Shown here one piece after another: positions 36,973 to 49,904 of a stretch of DNA of 64,000 bases. A model generated the notes under the pieces. The model was not told the origin of the DNA and did not search any database. It saw nothing but the letters and a program-made list of their open reading frames with translations. This DNA comes from Trissonchulus latispiculum (lineage: Eukaryota; Nematoda; Enoplea; Enoplida; Ironidae), in NCBI GenBank assembly GCA_030248195.1, contig JASAND010026316.1, positions 1 through 64,000 on the forward strand, given 5' to 3'. Within the stretch, counting starts at the first letter, position 1, and each line of letters starts with the position of its first letter. A program made the position numbers and the translations under genes.

Positions 36973-38228
36973 AAAGAAATAATGAAAAACGCCTGCCTGC
37001 AGTCACTAAGGCCGAAGACTTAGTCCGAACAGGAGAGAGCCAATGGGCGCGGTGAGCGCTCTTACCCAGGGAGAACTATTCCCTGGAGCTCCTGCCTGGT
37101 TGTCCAAGAAGGACAGCCAGCTCGGCTCTATCTGTGCTGCAACATAGCCAGAGAAGGTTTTATCAAAACCTCTCTGACTGTGCTATGCACAGAAAGAGGA
37201 CTGCAGTGGCCAGCGGATCTCCGTAGAGATACAAACAGCATTTACGTCAAGAAAATGAAGTAAACGCTGGCCAGCAGGCGGATCCACGAAGGATACAAGG
37301 CATTAATCATAAAGAAATAATGAAAAACGCCTGCCTGCAGTCACTAAGGCCGAAGACTTAGTCCGAACAGGAGAGAGCCAATGGGCGTGGTGAGCGCTCT
37401 TACCCAGGGAGAACTATTCCCTGGAGCTCCTGCCTGGTTGTCCAAGAAGGACAGCCAGCTCGGCTCTATCTGTGCTGCAACATAGCCAGAGAAGGTTTTA
37501 TCAAAACCTCTCTGACTGTGCTATGCACAGAAAGAGGACTGCAGTGGCCAGCGGATCTCCGTAGAGATACAAACAGCATTTACGTCAAGAAAATGAAGTA
37601 AACGCTGGCCAGCAGGCGGATCCACGAAGGATACAAGGCATTAATCATAAAGAAATAATGAAAAACGCCTGCCTGCAGTCACTAAGGCCGAAGACTTAGT
37701 CCGAACAGGAGAGAGCCAATGGGCGCGGTGAGCGCTCTTACCAGGGAGAACTATTCCCTGGAGCTCCTGCCTGGTTGTCCAAGAAGGACAGCCAGCTCGG
37801 CTCTATCTGTGCTGCAACATAGCCAGAGAAGGTTTTATCAAAACCTCTCTGACTGTGCTATGCACAGAAAGAGGACTGCAGTGGCCAGCGGATCTCCGTA
37901 GAGATACAAACAGCATTTACGTCAAGAAAATGAAGTAAACGCTGGCCAGCAGGCGGATCCACGAAGGATACAAGGCATTAATCATAAAGAAATAATGAAA
38001 AACGCCTGCCTGCAGTCACTAAGGCCGAAGACTTAGTCCGAACAGGAGAGAGCCAATGGGCGCGGTGAGCGCTCTTACCCAGGGAGAACTATTCCCTGGA
38101 GCTCCTGCCTGGTTGTCCAAGAAGGACAGCCAGCTCGGCTCTATCTGTGCTGCAACATAGCCAGAGAAGGTTTTATCAAAACCTCTCTGACTGTGCTATG
38201 CACAGAAAGAGGACTGCAGTGGCCAGCG
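36973..38228 (+). repeat. Direct array of 338-bp hairpin-chain units
   Basis: Units start at about 36,973, 37,311, 37,648 and 37,985 (AAAGAAATAATGAAAAACGC), nearly identical. Each unit is a run of short inverted repeats: ACTAAGGCCGAAGACTTAGT, CCAGGGAGAACTATTCCCTG, TGTCCAAGAAGGACA, GGTTTTATCAAAACC, CTGTGCTATGCACAG and CTGGCCAG. Confidence 0.9.
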
Positions 38229-39560
38229 GTTTTGATAAAACCTTCTCTGGCTATGTTGCAGCACAGATAGAGCCGAGCTGGCTGTCCTTCTTGGACAACC
38301 AGGCAGGAGCTCCAGGGAATAGTTCTCCCTGGGTAAGAGCGCTCACCGCGCCCATTGGCTCTCTCCTGTTCGGACTAAGTCTTCGGCCTTAGTGACTGCA
38401 GGCAGGCGTTTTTCATTATTTCTTTATGATTAATGCCTTGTATCCTTCGTGGATCCGCCTGCTGGCCAGCGTTTACTTCATTTTCTTGACGTAAATGCTG
38501 TTTGTATCTCTACGGAGATCCGCTGGCCACTGCAGTCCTCTTTCTGTGCATAGCACAGTCAGAGAGGTTTTGATAAAACCTTCTCTGGCTATGTTGCAGC
38601 ACAGATAGAGCCGAGCTGGCTGTCCTTCTTGGACAACCAGGCAGGAGCTCCAGGGAATAGTTCTCCTGGGTAAGAGCGCTCACCGCGCCCATTGGCTCTC
38701 TCCTGTTCGGACTAAGTCTTCGGCCTTAGTGACTGCAGGCAGGCGTTTTTCATTATTTCTTTATGATTAATGCCTTGTATCCTTCGTGGATCCGCCTGCT
38801 GGCCAGCGTTTACTTCATTTTCTTGACGTAAATGCTGTTTGTATCTCTACGGAGATCCGCTGGCCACTGCAGTCCTCTTTCTGTGCATAGCACAGTCAGA
38901 GAGGTTTTGATAAAACCTTCTCTGGCTATGTTGCAGCACAGATAGAGCCGAGCTGGCTGTCCTTCTTGGACAACCAGGCAGGAGCTCCAGGGAATAGTTC
39001 TCCCTGGGTAAGAGCGCTCACCGCGCCCATTGGCTCTCTCCTGTTCGGACTAAGTCTTCGGCCTTAGTGACTGCAGGCAGGCGTTTTTCATTATTTCTTT
39101 ATGATTAATGCCTTGTATCCTTCGTGGATCCGCCTGCTGGCCAGCGTTTACTTCATTTTCTTGACGTAAATGCTGTTTGTATCTCTACGGAGATCCGCTG
39201 GCCACTGCAGTCCTCTTTCTGTGCATAGCACAGTCAGAGAGGTTTTGATAAAACCTTCTCTGGCTATGTTGCAGCACAGATAGAGCAGAGCTGGCTGTCC
39301 TTCTTGGACAACCAGGCAGGAGCTCCAGGGAATAGTTCTCCCTGGGTAAGAGCGCTCACCGCGCCCATTGGCTCTCTCCTGTTCGGACTAAGTCTTCGGC
39401 CTTAGTGACTGCAGGCAGGCGTTTTTCATTATTTCTTTATGATTAATGCCTTGTATCCTTCGTGATCCGCCTGCTGGCCAGCGTTTACTTCATTTTCTTG
39501 ACGTAAATGCTGTTTTATTTGGAGATCCGCTGGCCACTGCAGTTCTTTCTGTGCATAGCA
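38229..39560 (-). repeat. Inverted array of 338-bp hairpin-chain units
   Basis: The same unit in reverse orientation, with repeats of CTTTATGATTAATGCCTTG at about 38,421, 38,758, 39,098 and 39,436. The switch lies within GGCCAGCGGTTTTGATAAAA at about 38,222-38,241, so the array is head to head. Confidence 0.9.
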
Positions 39561-39566
39561 CTGGGT

Positions 39567-41296
39567 AATTATTCGAGATTGCATTGCCGAGAATGCACAT
39601 TGCCGAGAAAGGCATTGCCGAGAATTGCATTGCCGAGAAGGGTCAATGCTCATGTCTTGCATTGCCGAGAAAGTCAAAGAATCATTAATTGCATTGCCGA
39701 GAAAGGCATTGCCGAGAATTGCATTGCTGAGAAAGTGTCTTTATGAAACCTGCTTTATTTATGCTGCACATGTATCACACTCATCAAGGCTAGATGACTA
39801 TTTTGAACAGGTGTCCTGCAAGTTTTAAGGCAAAATTTGCCGATTATTCATTTAAAAATGATTTATTTCAACATTCAGTTAAGTATTTGTAGACACGTCT
39901 GTTTACAAAATGCAACAAATTCTAGAAACGATTAATTGCAACGTAAACAGTTTTTCGTACGTAAATAGATCTCTTGCGCCTCCCCAGCCCTAACTTTCAA
40001 TTTTTTTACCATAAAATTTTGATGGGTGCATATGGAGGCTATGAATTCAAAAATTTAAAATTAAAATTAAAAAATTAACAATTTCAAATTTTAAGTTGTA
40101 AGTAGATACCAAGTCAAGTAGATAACAATTTTTGTTCCTGGTTCTGCTAAAAACTTGATACAGTGTTTTGTGAAGCGTTGACCATGAATCTGAAATCAGT
40201 TTTTCGATTCAACTTTTCGTTAGCTCTATATAAGCTTACAGCTTTCGCTTATAAAAGTTTTTGTTGCCCTTGGTCTTCTAACCAATTAAAGTTTTCAATT
40301 TTTTTTTAATTTTTAAATTTTTCAATTTATCGCCTAGTATGCACCATAAAACAGTTTTAAAGGTATTGGTCAAAAATCGAAAGTAGAGGCTGGGAGAATG
40401 TGAAGACATCCCAAAATTTCACATTTTCAAAAACACTTGTTCCAATTAATCCTAAAATGTAGAAAACACAGAAGCAACGAAAATTACTGTTGCGAAGATT
40501 GGGAACTCTTTTCTTTCCCTGACGAAATGTCAGGATGAAATCTTTCCTCCAAAAAATATCCCAGAAAAATTGTAAAAGTAGAAATCCTCCCCTGAAAAAT
40601 ATCAAGTTGAAAAATTATGTTGCAGCACTCTCAAAGATTGTTGAAATAAATTAATTTAAAATGAATAATCGGCAAATTTCGCCTTAAAACTTGCAAGAAG
40701 CTTGTTCAAAATAGTCATCTAGCCTTAATGAGCGTGTGCATTCATTAGCGAGAATTGCTTTAGTGAGAATTGCTTTAGTGAGAAAAAGCGCGTTCGTTAT
40801 TTCAAAAGTTGGCTTAAGTGAGAAAGTCCAAAATTCAAATTTTGCTTTAGAGAAAAATTGCTTTAGAGAGAATTGCTTCAGCGAGAATTGATTAGAGAAT
40901 TTGCTAAGCATCATAAACACGGCAATTTTCGATTTATTTATTTATTTTCGAAAATTATTTCGACAAGTGCACCGCTTGCAATTTGTAATAACCGAATAAA
41001 TTATTTTTGTATGAAATACATGCTAATATTATTATCAATTTAATAGTATAGTTTTGTATAGGATAGTATAGTTTAATGAGTGTGATACATGTGCAGCCTA
41101 AATAAAGCAGGTTTCATAAAGACACTTTCTCAGCAATGCAATTCTCGGCAATGCCTTTCTCGGCAATGCAATTTATGATTCTTTGACTTTCTCGGCAATG
41201 CAACACATGAGCCTTGACCTTTCTCGGCAATGCAATTCTCGGCAATGCCTTTCTCGGCAATGTGCATTCTCGGCAATGCAATTCTCGGCAATGAAG
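39567..41296. mobile_element. Foldback-like element with minisatellite arms, right-arm copy
   Basis: Arms of GCATTGCCGAGAA repeats (39,578-39,737 and inverted 41,130-41,296) plus inward TGCACATGTATCACACTCAT. Mirror of 6,322-8,061. The interior contains the CTAAAGCAATTCTC-type minisatellite and AT-rich sequence without a gene. Confidence 0.72.
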
Positions 41297-42156
41297 ACAC
41301 CCCTCAGAGAGGTTTTGATAAAACCTTCTCTGGCTATGTTGCAGCACAGATAGAGCCGAGCTGGCTGTCCTTCTTGGACAACCAGGCAGGAGCTCCAGGG
41401 AATAGTTCTCCCTGGGTAAGAGCGCTCACCGCGCCCATTGGCTCTCTCCTGTTCGGACTAAGTCTTCGGCCTTAGTGACTGCAGGCAGGCGTTTTTCATT
41501 ATTTCTTTATGATTAATGCCTTGTATCCTTCGTGGATCCGCCTGCTGGCCAGCGTTTACTTCATTTGCTCACTAATTCTGGGTGGAGGCGGCATTAGCGG
41601 CTTGAATGAAAAGCTTTCTGACTTCTAACCCCTTCTTTCGTTTCTCTTGGAGTTTGTGAAAATTCCATATGAAAGTGGATCCCTTATTTTCTATGTAGTT
41701 TTCTCATATTTTTCTCAATTTTTTATTTTGATTCCATGTTAATCGTTTCCAAAATTGCGCTAGCTTCGATGGTAAACTTATGTGCACCCGAAATCGACTA
41801 CTTCAGTGTAGCTTGTGTAATTGTCGCAAAGTTGGCGTCTCCTTTAACAGAGGGTGGGTCATTATTTTGCAGGGCATAAATAACAAGCTTCATATTCTTA
41901 TTATCATTTTTCTACAAGCTTTGAAATGAATCGATCAGCTTCAGCATTAACAAAAATATCAACATTAAATTAAAGACTTTTAGCGAGTTGGTGGTGAGGA
42001 TGTCGACATAGACTGAACGCTCCAAGCCTATTGGTGTAGCACTTACTGGAATTCCATCACAATGTTTGGCTAACATGTTAATCTAAACCGTAAAGATATG
42101 TATCAGGTGTATCCCGTTTATTGTTAGCAGTTTGTATTTTTCCTGCTTTGTTTCAG

Positions 42157-42294
42157 TTGTTGGAGAAAAATCCAGGACTTCGATTGGGTGCAGTCGATGA
42201 TTTTGGTGAAATTGCCTCCCATCCCTTCTTTGAGTCACTTAACTGGGACGATCTTCTACATAAACGCATTCCCCCTCCGTATGATCCTCATGTC
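42157..42294 (+). CDS. SGK3: SGK3-like exon, end of kinase domain
   Basis: 138 nt, 46 codons. It begins [19 protein letters not shown] and continues with [17 protein letters not shown] and PPPYDPHV. This matches the end of the SGK catalytic domain and the start of the AGC C-terminal extension. Identical in frame in both arms. Confidence 0.95.
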
Positions 42295-42658
42295 GTACGT
42301 AGGAATTTCATAATTTTCTTTTATGCTTTTTGTTTTCCCTTTTTCCATATACACATTCTTCTTCGGAGTTTTGCTTGAGGTTTGGCACAATGAACCAACC
42401 ATGTTAAATTCTTGGGCAGTTTTGAGCATTAACATGTCCTAAGGAAGGAAGTAGTGTTATGCACCGCCCCTGTCTAGACTGGCTTGGTGGCCGCCGGCCC
42501 TGCCGGCCCAGGTCCAGAGTCCACTATAAATTGGGCCTGTGAACAACACTAGGAGGAAGCCTTAACTACAACGTGTTTAGCAGTCTTCAAGGGCTTTTGA
42601 ATTTCTTCCTGTTTTCCATACATATTTTGCTAATATTTTTGTATTTATTTGGTTTTAG

Positions 42659-42716
42659 AAAGATGAATATGATCTCCGAAATATTGATCCTGAATTTACT
42701 AAAGAACCAATAAATG
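42659..42716 (+). CDS. SGK3: SGK3-like exon, AGC tail
   Basis: 58 nt after TTTTAG, encoding KDEYDLRNIDPEFTKEPIN plus one base. This is the Asn-Phe/Asp-x-x-Phe-Thr-like part of the AGC C-terminal tail. Confidence 0.9.
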
Positions 42717-42947
42717 GTTTGTTGTTTTTGTAGAATTAACTTAAAGTCGTATTCAAGATAATTGCAGCATTACAAAACACTGTAACACTGTAGTATTAAA
42801 TATTACGTCCTTATTCTTGTGTTAGCGTTGCCTGTGTAAAATTGTTGTTAAGTTCAATTCAGTGCCGGAGGTTACATAATAGTGATCGCTAATTATTGCA
42901 ATAATTTAATTTTTATAGCTATTTAGTTTTTCGTTTTGTTTGTTTAG

Positions 42948-43054
42948 AATCTGTGGGCAAGTCTGTATCAATCAGTGTACAACCAGTGGATGATGCTTTC
43001 CTTGGTTTCTCCTACGCACCGCCACTTGAAATCCTTGATGACATTTTGGAATAA
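42948..43054 (+). CDS. SGK3: SGK3-like terminal exon, hydrophobic motif and stop
   Basis: 107 nt including TAA at 43,052-43,054. It encodes ESVGKSVSISVQPVDDAFLG and then FSYAPP. FLGFSY is the hydrophobic motif (F-x-x-F-S-Y) phosphorylated by mTORC2 in SGK kinases. The C-terminus is ILDDILE. Confidence 0.93.
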
Positions 43055-46000
43055 GATCTTGCTACTTAAAATCCAGCAATGCTATGTATAACAAGAACCG
43101 GAGCAAAGGAGGGGATAGCTGAGCTTATTCTATGGACTTTTTCGTGGGGGGGGGGGCTTCTTGCCCCCTTCCCAAAAGTGCGAGGGGCAAGGAATTTTGG
43201 GGGGGGGAGCGAAACTTTTTCTAAAAATATGCTAAAAATAGTGCTATTTTTCTAACATCCAGTGCAAAAGTTAATTTTATTGCAAAAATAGGCAGTTTTA
43301 GTGGTCAAAAAGCAGGGTTTTTTCGCGTCCAGATGTGCGTCTGGACGCAAAGTTTCTAATCTGGACGCAATGAAATTTTAGCGGGACGCAAGTTAGACGC
43401 AACATTATTTCGGGAGAAATTAACTTTTGTAAGAGTAAAAACTTTAAATGTTTCCAGTACCAATATTTCCGTTTTTTCCAAAAATTTCTTCGTGTCCTGG
43501 GGGCTCCGCCCCCAGACCCCCGGTGTTTCCCACTTTGTCATGTAATGCCAAGGTGCAAGGTCATACCTCAAGGTTACTCAATGTTATTTGTTAAGTTATT
43601 TATTATTTGTGCACCTGCATCCATGTCAGATCTTTTCGAACTCATAAATTTCACTTCAATAAATATATAGATCTTACTAGAGTCATAATCGCAGAATATC
43701 CAAATTTGGGTCCCAAATTTTTTGGTTCTTCCAAAAAACGTTTTTCGCAAACAATACACAAATGGCAATTTGAAATAATGCAAGACTACCATTTTTCTAA
43801 AATTTTCAATTACAAAAGGCCTATGTACGTGCATTTCACGATGAATTTATTGTAACTAGCGTTAATAGTAAAATGGGGTAACTTCGGCTGGTTTTTAAAA
43901 ATTTCAAGCAGTAAAACTTTTGAATTATTAGCCCAACCGAGCCAGTTTTGGTATCAATTTGACGCTTTCGACGTCCTCTATCGCGCTCCGCTGTCATACG
44001 TTGACATTTCGAAGTGCGACATTAATTTTGGCCAGATGCCGAAGTTACCCCCGGGTGGGGTGATTTCGGCACCAGCACTTATATATATATTTATACATTT
44101 ATATTGTTCTCATTCAACAGGTCAGGAAGGATCAAGATTAGTACTAAAGTAAAACCCCGAAATTAACAAAATTTGTAACTGTAGCAGAAGCAGAATATCC
44201 AAATTTTTTGGTTCTTCTAAAAAAACGTTTTTCGCAAACAATACACAAATGGCAATTTGAAATAATGCAAGATTACCATTTTTCTAAAATTTTCAAATAC
44301 AAAAGGCCTATGTACGACCAATTCACTATCAATTTATCGTAACTAACATTAATAGTATTTACAAATGCTTCACTGTTTTGCCGCTGAATAATGCAGCACG
44401 AAGCATACACGCTTCTTTGTTTATTGATACTGATTTACAAAAATCAAAAATTTACAGATGCAATAAACACAAAAATGCATTAGCGTTAGGAGCTTCAGTT
44501 AGAATAGATGTAACAGTTGCCAAATTAATCTTTTTAAACATTTCCACGACTGATTTAATCCGTAATTTCGAAAAATCTCCAACCTCTGGGGGGCTCCGCC
44601 CCCAGACCCCCGGTGCTCATTTGCAATAATCCTGCTATCAAGGATCACCAGTTCTCAAAGTTTTCGAACCGAATGTATGTTTTAATATTTACTACCTTTC
44701 TTCTCAATGATATTCCTAAATATTTCATAAATTTTTAATACTTTAGTTAGTTTAACTAACATTGAAATATCGGAATAATGTGTGTCAATAATATATGTAT
44801 ATATCGAAAATTACTAAGTTCTGCAACAGACGCCAAATAAAATCTTTTTAAACATTTTCATTACGGATTATTCTGTAATTTCAAAAAAATTCTTCAACAG
44901 CCCCCCAGACCACCCGCCGTGTATATTGGGCGCATCTATATTCTAGGTAGGTACTAGGTAATCCTGTAATCGTGCATTACAGTTAAGCAGCATCAGCTTT
45001 CAAATTGTCCAAATAGCTTTGCACTAAAGAAATTATCGAAATTTTTATAAATAAAGCAATTTTTGCACTAAAAAACACGCTAAAACAAGAATTCTGCCTG
45101 GACGCAAAATTTCTTAACGGGACGCAACTTAAATTTATCGGGACGCAAGGTTGACGCAAATCCGAAAACCAAAAAACCCTATCAAAAAGGCAAGAAATGA
45201 GTAAAAAGCTCCGGTGAAGCCGGAAAATTTTTTGGAAATTTGGTCTTCTGAGCTAATTTTTCAGGACAAAATTTGGTACCAAAAAGGAACCCTTTGGTTT
45301 TGGTGGGTAGTTCGGGGATGGGAGAAGTCGTTTATGGGGGGGGGGGTGAGTGGATCCCCCACTAGAATAAACCCAGAGCAGAGTAGACGGGGAATGGTTT
45401 GGAATTTGGCAAAATTGATGTAGACTTTAGGCGTCGTCTCAAGAAGACCAGGTCTTTAAAGACGTCTTATGTCTTACTAAGACCTGGTCTTTGGTCTTAC
45501 TAAGTTTTAATTTTTACTTTTAATGTTTGGCCGCCCAGCGACCTTTGACATGACAGCTGTTGACATCCAGTGGTCTTATTGTTGCCGCTACTACCACGTG
45601 CCTGAACCGCATGCATATAACGGCCAAAGCACTTACGTGTATGCACACTCATGCTTGTACCAGCGCTAAAACTTGCTGCTTGCCTTGCACTTTTGGGAAA
45701 GGTCAGTTAGCGTGTGACCTCTGCACAACTTCAGCTAGGTGCTAAACATGTATGCATATGTACACACTAAATATATACACGCACTTTAAAGTAGCAGAGG
45801 TATGCATATAGCCGGTGCACATAAGTAAGCCAGTGTGCTAAGGCAAAGGCCAGCTAATGAATGCACAAAATGAGTAACTATTGACTTTACAAGTAAACTA
45901 ATTATCTGCTTGTTACATTCCGAATTAAATGATTTGCGCACATTTTACAATATAAACTAGAAACAAAACAGAACTTTTAATAGGTACATAAATAGCTTCC

Positions 46001-47321
46001 CCAAATATTCCCCCAAATTAAACATTTTTAGTACAATCAAAAACGAAACATTGCCACTTTTTTGGTCCCCGGAAGTTATTTGAAGTTAGCGATGAAAAAT
46101 AATGTATTGTACCTTAAAATTTTGCCAGCTTACATATACATACTTCACTTTAACATAGTTACAATACATATATATAATAACAACTTTAGAATTGATTCTA
46201 CTTATTCGTATATTTGAATTTGTCATATTTCATAATACTTAAATTTTTAGTTAGCCATTATGCTCAAATTGTGTGCACACTATAAAACTTCGCATTATTT
46301 CAACAGAAAGAAGCAAAGTAGATAATTTAAATCAAAGATTATTCATTTTGTGCATTCATTAGCTGGCCTTTGCCTTAGCACACTGGCTTACTTACGTACA
46401 CTGGCTATATGCATACCTCTGCTACTTTAAAGTGCATTTAGTGTGTACATATGTATACATGTTTAGCACCTAGGTGAAGTTGTGAAAAAAACGTTTATCT
46501 GAAAAAATCTGAAAAAAACGTTTATGTTGTGACTCCCCACAAATCAGTATCCACTACCTAGCATACGTTTCTGTACATTCACTCGCCGTAGCTTTACGTG
46601 TTCGAAGCTGCAGATGCAGGACATAGCTATGCGTGTCATAGCGTAAGCAAGTTCCTACTGCTAATAACAGAGAGCCTGCCAGCTGTCACACTGTTATAGT
46701 AACTCTGTTTGAAATCAGGGAAGAGCCGAATTGTTATCAACATCAGCAAAGTTTAATGCCGAGAAATTCAATTTTGGATTTCAGCTTGTCAAGCTTAACT
46801 GACCGTAGGAGCACTGCAGTAGTACCTGTTTTTCAAACCTTTATTTCGTTTCATTCCTTATTATCTGTAGGAAGGCATTGTGCCATATAGTTGTTTATTT
46901 ACCGTTACATTGCTCAGTAGTCAGGTGCCTTTTGTATCCGTTTACACTATTCCTATTATATGCTATGCTGTACATTGTGAGTGAGTATTGATTCGTTTGC
47001 AATTCTGTGCTATATCTGCCTTTGCTTTATGTTTGTTTTATCCAATATTAATGATTATGCTGTATGGATTTAGCTCTAGTCACATGACCGTGTATTTAAA
47101 ATTTGCGTTGTCAATAAATATTTGAGTTATAACAAGTAAACATCGGTGTTGTTGTTTTTGCCGGTTAGGTTTAGTGAAGGACTTAGTTGATCAGTGGTAG
47201 ATCCGTAGCTCTTTTCCAGTACATTAAACCTTTCTGAAATTCATTTCATTAACAGCAAGGAATTTGTATATAGAGACTTACTGTAGCCAGTATTTTCAGT
47301 TTGCCAGGTATTCTAGGTATT

Positions 47322-47579
47322 GTTTTAGAATGGCCGGCCACTGGCCGTTCTTGGCCTTCGGTGGGTGATATTTTTCAGTATCTAAAGGTAAACGGAGATA
47401 GAAAATTGTAAAATGCTTTTACTATGCATTACAGAGACAGTGGGAACTTTTTTAACTTATATTGTTTGATTGAATTAACATTCAGTCTTGAATTTGTTTT
47501 TTGCGAGTTATCTGCTCTGCTCAAATTTCGGTGTTGACTACAAATATCTATATGGCCGGCTCTGCGGCCGTTCTAAAAC
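47322..47579. mobile_element. GGCCGG-rich MITE, right-arm copy
   Basis: Mirror of 97-356, ends GTTTTAGAATGGCC and GGCCGTTCTAAAAC. Confidence 0.7.
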
Positions 47580-47979
47580 GCTAATTGTAGGCATTGGGCT
47601 AGGGAGAACAGAAGGGGAAAGGGTTGCGGACGGGGAAACGTATACTGCTGTAAATTTCCTAGGTTACCTAGGTTCGCAGATTTGCTTGGTCAGTCTCAGT
47701 TTAGGCTGGTTCTTTCTTGGACCCGTTTTTCTGAATTGCTTTTGTTGATTATATTTTTCCTTAGTTCGGCTAAAGTTGTGACCTTGTAAAATGAGCTAAC
47801 TAAATGAAAAATTGGCATCATATTCTTGTTCTGCGACTCCGAAAACCCCGTTTTCCCAACCTGATAGCAAAATCTGAAACAGGATTTGGTCCCTCTCAAT
47901 CGAAAAAGAAATTTGCAAAATAAAAAATAGCTATACTTGAATTCAGGTTGGTTCAAAACACCCATACAGGGCTTTTTGG

Positions 47980-48110
47980 TTTTCAGATTTGCGTCAGCCT
48001 TGCGTCCCGCTAAGTTTAAATTGCGTCCTGTTAAGAAATTTTGCGTCCAATTAAATTCTTGTTTTAGCGTGTTTTTGTGCAAAAAATTGTTTTATTTATG
48101 AAAATTTTGA
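47980..48110. repeat. GCGTCCCG dispersed repeat
   Basis: GATTTGCGTCAGCCTTGCGTC and the following TTAAGAAATTTTGCGTCC match 2,514-2,640 and its mirror 45,075-45,175. It is therefore a dispersed element fragment, present also outside the palindrome. Confidence 0.6.
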
Positions 48111-48946
48111 CGATTTCTTTAGTGTAACACTATTTAGAGTAGACTATTTGGAAAGTTGATGCTACTTAACAGTAATATTTTCGATATTACTGACACATAT
48201 TCCGATATTTCAATGTTGTAGTTAAACTAATTGAAGTATTAAAAATTGAGTTGGTGGCCGGCGTATGAAACTCTTACACTAGCATGTACAAATCATGCTA
48301 GGTATGCTCGGTTCATTAACTCGGGACACCCCCCCGTAACTTCCGGGGGGTCACACTTAGTGTTTTGGAATTTTGTTCTGATGATTTTTTAAAAATTTCT
48401 AGAGAAGTGTATCTGAAGCTTAAACAAAAGAATTATAAAACACGAAGCTTAAAACGCTACTTTTTGAAGTCATGTAAACACAACAATTTTAATAACCTTT
48501 TAGACAGTTCACCATTAAATTCTTGGATACACATTTCTAAATAGACGTTTTTGTTTAGGTTTTTTATGTTGTCGCACAATTCTTGTTTCAATTTTATGTG
48601 TCAATCAACTTTCACTAGTTTGAGGCGACCGGCGGCGAAACTAATTTTGGTATATATTTTTGGGGGATTTTGTAGAAGTATATTAAAAAACTGAATTCCA
48701 CACTCCTCCACTGATGAGCCGCGGGTGTGAGAATTGAGTCTGGTAGAGGTCGCATGCACTACTCATATAGTTTATGTTACGATATCTATGTATTGCCTAA
48801 TAATTGTAGTATTGGCAACAATCATGTATGAACATTTTTATGTGTTTCAATGCTGTATTACAAGATGCCCTATCAAAATAATTGATTTAGCTCCGGAAAT
48901 AGGTAACAGATCGTCGGGTATGTCCAAATACTTTTTCTTACACTTA

Positions 48947-49508
48947 GGTCCTATTTCTTTAAAGATTAAACGGATTAGATTAAAATTAATCCGCATTAAA
49001 GAAACAGCACCTCGGATTAAACGGATTAAAACTTAATCCAGCGAGTTAAACTAGTTAAACGGATTAAATTTAATCCTATTTCTTTAATGCACCTAGGATT
49101 AAAATTTTAATCTAATCCTGTTTCTTTATTCACACTTCGGATTAAAAACTCAACGAGTTAATTTTAATCCGACCTGCTTAATCTCTGTTTCTTTAAAGAT
49201 TAATTTTAATCCGTTTAATCCTCCGCCTGCATTTTCAACTAACTTTTAATCCTCGTGCATCTACGCGGATTAAACGGATTAAAAGTTGGCGGATTAAAAT
49301 TTTTAATCGCTGTTTCTTTAATGGCGGATTAAATGGATTAAAATCAAGTCGTTTAATCCGTGGATTAAAAATGGTCGGATTAAACGAGTTAATTTTAATC
49401 CGTTTAATCCGTTTAATCCTGCATTAAAGAAATATAAATTAAAATTTTAATCCGGCTGATTTTTAATCCGTTTAATCCGACCATTTTAATCTTTAAAGAA
49501 ATAGGCCC
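48947..49508. mobile_element. Harbinger-like MITE built of TTTAATCCG motifs
   Basis: 562 bp. Ends GGTCCTATTTCTTTAAAG and, inverted, GGGCCTATTTCTTTAAAG (one mismatch), flanked by TTA on both sides (48,944-48,946; 49,509-49,511). A 3-bp TTA duplication and GGGCC-type ends fit PIF/Harbinger (Tourist-like) elements. The interior is almost entirely TTTAATCCG and its complement CGGATTAAA, in both orientations, with TTTCTTTAA motifs between. Confidence 0.82.
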
Positions 49509-49510
49509 TT

Positions 49511-49903
49511 AGTGTTTTGGAACGGCCGGGAAGCCGGCGGCCGGCCCGGCTGAGTGTCTGGCCGTTGGCCGGCGGCTGGCCGCCGGCCTAACACAAATAT
49601 TTGTAGTTAACACAGCAATTTGACCAGAGCAGCATATGTTTACAAAACAAGTCCAAGACTGAATGTGAACTTTTTCCAAATTTATAAAGTAAAAACCAAT
49701 TCCATTGCCTTTATAATGCATAATATAAATATTTTGCAACTTTCTAGCTCAGATTGCCTTCAAACACTGAAAAATATGTCTGGCTAGCCGCGAGAACGGC
49801 CAACGGCCGGCCGGTCGGCTTTTGGCCGGCGGCCGGCCGGTGACTGTTTTTGGCGGCCGGCAGCTGGCCGCCGGCCGGTTCAACCCGGCCGTTCTAAAAC
49901 ACT
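49511..49903. mobile_element. GGCCGG-rich MITE, larger copy
   Basis: Ends AGTGTTTTGGAACGGCC and GGCCGTTCTAAAACACT. Dense GGCCGGCGGCCGG blocks occur at 49,520-49,590 and 49,798-49,890. The middle segment (ATATTTGTAGTTAACACAG, AGACTGAATGT) matches the copies at 97-356 and 47,322-47,579. Confidence 0.75.
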
Positions 49904-49904
49904 A

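Larger units (their letters stand above)
36973..41564. mobile_element. 4.6-kb composite element with 15-bp target duplication
   Basis: TTGCTCACTAATTCT flanks both sides exactly (36,958-36,972 and 41,565-41,579). The order inside is: direct 338-bp units (36,973-38,228), inverted 338-bp units (38,229-39,560), a foldback element with minisatellite arms (39,567-41,296), and a last inverted unit (41,297-41,564). There is no recognisable protein-coding gene. It splits the SGK intron between the RELLKG and LLEKNPG exons. Confidence 0.85.

Noticed and set aside
47488..47748. 86-codon frame crossing the outer palindrome boundary
   Set aside because: It lies partly within the GGCCGG MITE and shows no family features.
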